From an uncultured Pelagibacteraceae bacterium (GTDB lineage Bacteria; Pseudomonadota; Alphaproteobacteria; Pelagibacterales; AG-422-B15), in the NCBI GenBank assembly GCA_902524285.1, contig CABZCR010000010.1, forward strand, positions 1-32,134: a stretch of DNA of 32,134 nucleotides, written 5' to 3'. Positions 29,857 through 32,134 of the stretch are shown here, in pieces. The notes below the pieces were generated by a model. It was not told where the DNA came from. It was given only the letters and a program-made list of their open reading frames with translations, and searched no databases. The translations under genes were made by a program, and so were the position numbers. Positions within the stretch are counted from its first letter, which is position 1, and the number at the start of each line of letters is the position of its first letter.

Positions 29857-32134
29857 TGTTGGAAAAATATTATCAGCCGGATCTCGTTGAAGGTAAAATT
29901 TATCAAAATTGGGAAAAAGAAGGGGATTTCAAACCTTCAAACTCATCAAAAGATGTATTCAGTATTGTCATACCACCGCCAAATGTAACCGGTACTCTTC
30001 ATATGGGTCACGCTCTTAATAATACACTTCAAGATATTCTGGTTAGGTTTTATCGAATGCAAGGTAAAAACGTATTGTGGCAACCAGGTACTGATCACGC
30101 GGGAATAGCAACTGAAATGGTTGTCGAAAGAGAATTAAAAAAAAAGAATATCGACAAAAAAAATCTAACGCGTGAGGAATTTATAGCTCATGTATGGGAA
30201 TGGAAAAATAGATCAGGTAACCAAATTATAAATCAATTAAAAAGGTTGGGTTGTTCGTGTGATTGGTCAAGAGAGAGGTTTACTCTTGATGAAGGACTCT
30301 CTAAGGCAGTTAGATATGTATTTGTAAAGCTGTACAACGATAACCTCATTTATAAAGATAAAAGATTGAGCAACTGGGACCCTAAATTAAAAACGACAAT
30401 TTCAGATTTAGAAGTAATTCAGAAAGAAGTAAAAGGATCGTTATGGTTCATCGATTATAAAATTGAAAATGAAAATAAAAATATAACAATCGCTACAACA
30501 AGACCTGAGACATTACTTGGTGATACAGCAATAGCGGTACATCCAGACGACACCAGGTATCAAGATTTTATTGGAAAGACTGCGATAATACCCATTGTTA
30601 ATAGAAAAATTGCCATTATTGCTGATGATTATGTAAAGATGGATCAGGGTTCGGGAGCTTTAAAAATCACACCGGCTCATGACTTCAATGACTATGAAAT
30701 AGGAGAAAGACACAATCTTGAAATAATAAATATTTTCAATGAAAATGCAGAGCTTAATGAAAATTGTCCAAGTGAATACCAAAAACTTGACCGATTCGAA
30801 GCCAGAGAAAAAATCATTAGTGATTTAGAAATGCTCGGCGCTTTGAATAAAATAGAAGAAAATATTCATGCAGTCCCATATGGCGATAGATCAGGCGAAG
30901 TAATAGAGCCATGGCTTACAGACCAGTGGTTTGTGAATGCAAAAAAGTTGTCAAAAATTGCCATTGAAAAAGTAAAAAATAAAGAAACTACGTTTATTCC
31001 TCAGAGTTGGGAAAAAACTTACTTTGAATGGATGGAAAATATTCAGCCATGGTGCATTTCACGTCAGCTAATGTGGGGGCATCAAATACCGGCATGGTAC
31101 GGACCTGATGGGAAATTGTTTGTCGCTGAGAACTTAGAGGATGCAAAAAGAATAGCTAGAGATCACTATGATAAAGACGTCAAATTAGAACAAGATAATG
31201 ATGTTCTTGACACGTGGTTTTCTTCTGCGCTATGGCCATTTTCAACGTTAGGCTGGCCAGACCAAACTCCTGAATTGGAAAAATTCTACCCTACATCAAC
31301 CTTGGTCACAGGTTTTGATATTATATTTTTTTGGGTCGCACGAATGATGATGATGGGTTTATATTTAACAGAAAAAATTCCATTCAGTGAAGTCTATGTG
31401 CATGCTTTAGTCAGGGATGATAAAGGTCAAAAAATGTCCAAATCAAAAGGAAATGTTATTGATCCTATAGTTCTGATGGATGAATTTGGAGCAGACTCAC
31501 TAAGAATGACTTTGTGTTCAATGGCGGCGCAAGGAAGAGATATTAAACTTTCAAAACAAAGAGTTGAAGGTTATCGAAATTTCATCACAAAAATATGGAA
31601 CGCTGTTAAGTTTTGTGAAATTAACAATTGTTCTTATGAAGATTTCGATATTGAACATACTCAAAATATTTTTAATTTATGGATTTTAAATGAACTTGAA
31701 AATTGTAGACACAAAACAGAACAGTCAATTAAGAATTACAGGTTTAATGAAGCTGCAAATGAATTATACAAATTTACATGGGGTATATTTTGTGATTGGT
31801 ACCTTGAATTTTCTAAAATAATTTACTCCTCAAAAGACGAGGCCATAATCAAAGAAACAAAAAATGTAACATCCTATGTTTTTTCAAAAATTTTGATAAT
31901 GCTTCATCCAATTATGCCATTTTTTTCAGAACATGTATGGGACAAAGCATCAACGATTTTAAAAAAAGAAACCTCAAGAATTAGTCAATCCAGATGGCCA
32001 TATAAAGTTGACATTAATTTCAACAGTAATCAAATAAATTTACTAATTGACTTAATATCCTCTATAAGATCAACGAGAGCAGAATTAAATGTTCCAGCCA
32101 AATCAAAAGTGACAGTGAATTATTCAAATGTGAG
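29856..32134 (+). CDS. valS: Valine-tRNA ligase, 3' end cut by the window
   Basis: Class Ia aminoacyl-tRNA synthetase that charges tRNA-Val and edits mischarged threonine. The start MLEKYYQPDLVEGKIYQNW is typical. The HIGH motif is H-M-G-H at 49-52 in PPPNVTGTLHMGH, and the KMSKS motif is at 526-530 in GQKMSKSKGNVIDP. Between them are the editing domain (TTRPETLLGDTAIAVHP) and the zinc-independent region ending in DVLDTWFSSALWPFSTLGW. About 759 codons are present and the frame is still open at the window edge; the remaining anticodon-binding end and C-terminal coiled coil lie outside. ATG overlaps the PopZ-like stop (TAATG). Confidence 0.95.
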   Translation, partial: MLEKYYQPDLVEGKIYQNWEKEGDFKPSNSSKDVFSIVIPPPNVTGTLHMGHALNNTLQDILVRFYRMQGKNVLWQPGTDHAGIATEMVVERELKKKNIDKKNLTREEFIAHVWEWKNRSGNQIINQLKRLGCSCDWSRERFTLDEGLSKAVRYVFVKLYNDNLIYKDKRLSNWDPKLKTTISDLEVIQKEVKGSLWFIDYKIENENKNITIATTRPETLLGDTAIAVHPDDTRYQDFIGKTAIIPIVNRKIAIIADDYVKMDQGSGALKITPAHDFNDYEIGERHNLEIINIFNENAELNENCPSEYQKLDRFEAREKIISDLEMLGALNKIEENIHAVPYGDRSGEVIEPWLTDQWFVNAKKLSKIAIEKVKNKETTFIPQSWEKTYFEWMENIQPWCISRQLMWGHQIPAWYGPDGKLFVAENLEDAKRIARDHYDKDVKLEQDNDVLDTWFSSALWPFSTLGWPDQTPELEKFYPTSTLVTGFDIIFFWVARMMMMGLYLTEKIPFSEVYVHALVRDDKGQKMSKSKGNVIDPIVLMDEFGADSLRMTLCSMAAQGRDIKLSKQRVEGYRNFITKIWNAVKFCEINNCSYEDFDIEHTQNIFNLWILNELENCRHKTEQSIKNYRFNEAANELYKFTWGIFCDWYLEFSKIIYSSKDEAIIKETKNVTSYVFSKILIMLHPIMPFFSEHVWDKASTILKKETSRISQSRWPYKVDINFNSNQINLLIDLISSIRSTRAELNVPAKSKVTVNYSNV

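Overview
The window is a gene-dense, strongly AT-rich stretch of a bacterial chromosome. Its gene content and order point to a free-living marine alphaproteobacterium with a streamlined genome, of the SAR11 / HIMB59 / AEGEAN-169 kind; this placement is inference. The supporting features are the order plsX-ihfA-MerR regulator, hom-glpX-recJ, the Aap amino-acid transporter, a stand-alone NDUFS4-type complex I subunit, DUF2842, and pcm-PopZ-like-valS. No spacer exceeds about 160 bases. I see no insertion sequence, prophage gene, CRISPR array or clear island border.

Layout. 29-2058 (+): plsX, an IHF alpha-type gene, a MerR-type regulator and rpmG. 2059-2543 (-): a chorismate-mutase-like protein and a DUF2842 membrane protein. 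2568-3620 (+): heme A synthase ctaA. 3622-4935 (-): metY, preceded by a probable SAM-responsive riboswitch with two mutually exclusive hairpins. 5195-11363 (+): rplM-rpsI, then argC, a small lipoprotein, hom, glpX and recJ in a tightly overlapping run, followed by tRNA-Glu. 11574-12855 (+): an alternative oxidase, a DUF4149 membrane protein and an unknown 60-residue ORF. 12866-18598 (-): one apparent operon headed by a TPP riboswitch, in the order thiB, thiP, nhaD, an exported glutathione peroxidase, and a cryptochrome/photolyase-related protein. 18731-23175 (+): a hotdog thioesterase, an epoxide-hydrolase-like enzyme, tRNA-Pro, aguA-aguB (agmatine to putrescine), the NDUFS4-type subunit, tRNA-Arg and a Sel1-repeat protein. 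23306-27435 (+): aapJ, a strong intergenic terminator, then aapQMP. The right end holds tRNA-Asn (-), a winged-helix/TPR protein (+), tRNA-Cys (-), a PCMT-family methyltransferase, a PopZ-like protein, and valS, which runs off the window.

How the parts fit. The genes are mostly housekeeping and nutrient acquisition: phospholipid and amino-acid biosynthesis, ribosomal proteins, respiration (heme A, alternative oxidase, complex I), thiamine uptake and amino-acid uptake. Regulation is economical. Two riboswitches stand in for protein regulators, and a terminator between aapJ and aapQ can set binding-protein excess. One terminator is hidden inside a neighbouring coding sequence. Several promoters lie so close to start codons that transcripts would be nearly leaderless. 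tRNA genes abut coding genes with 0 to 12 bases between them, so tRNA processing probably also defines mRNA ends.

I did not find a wholly new multi-gene system. The best leads are the metY riboswitch architecture, the mRNA/tRNA junction at 22428-22431, the thiamine-controlled operon that lacks thiQ but carries nhaD, gpx and a photolyase-like gene, the photolyase-like protein lacking the usual Fe-S cysteine motif, and the alternative oxidase cluster with its upstream palindrome.
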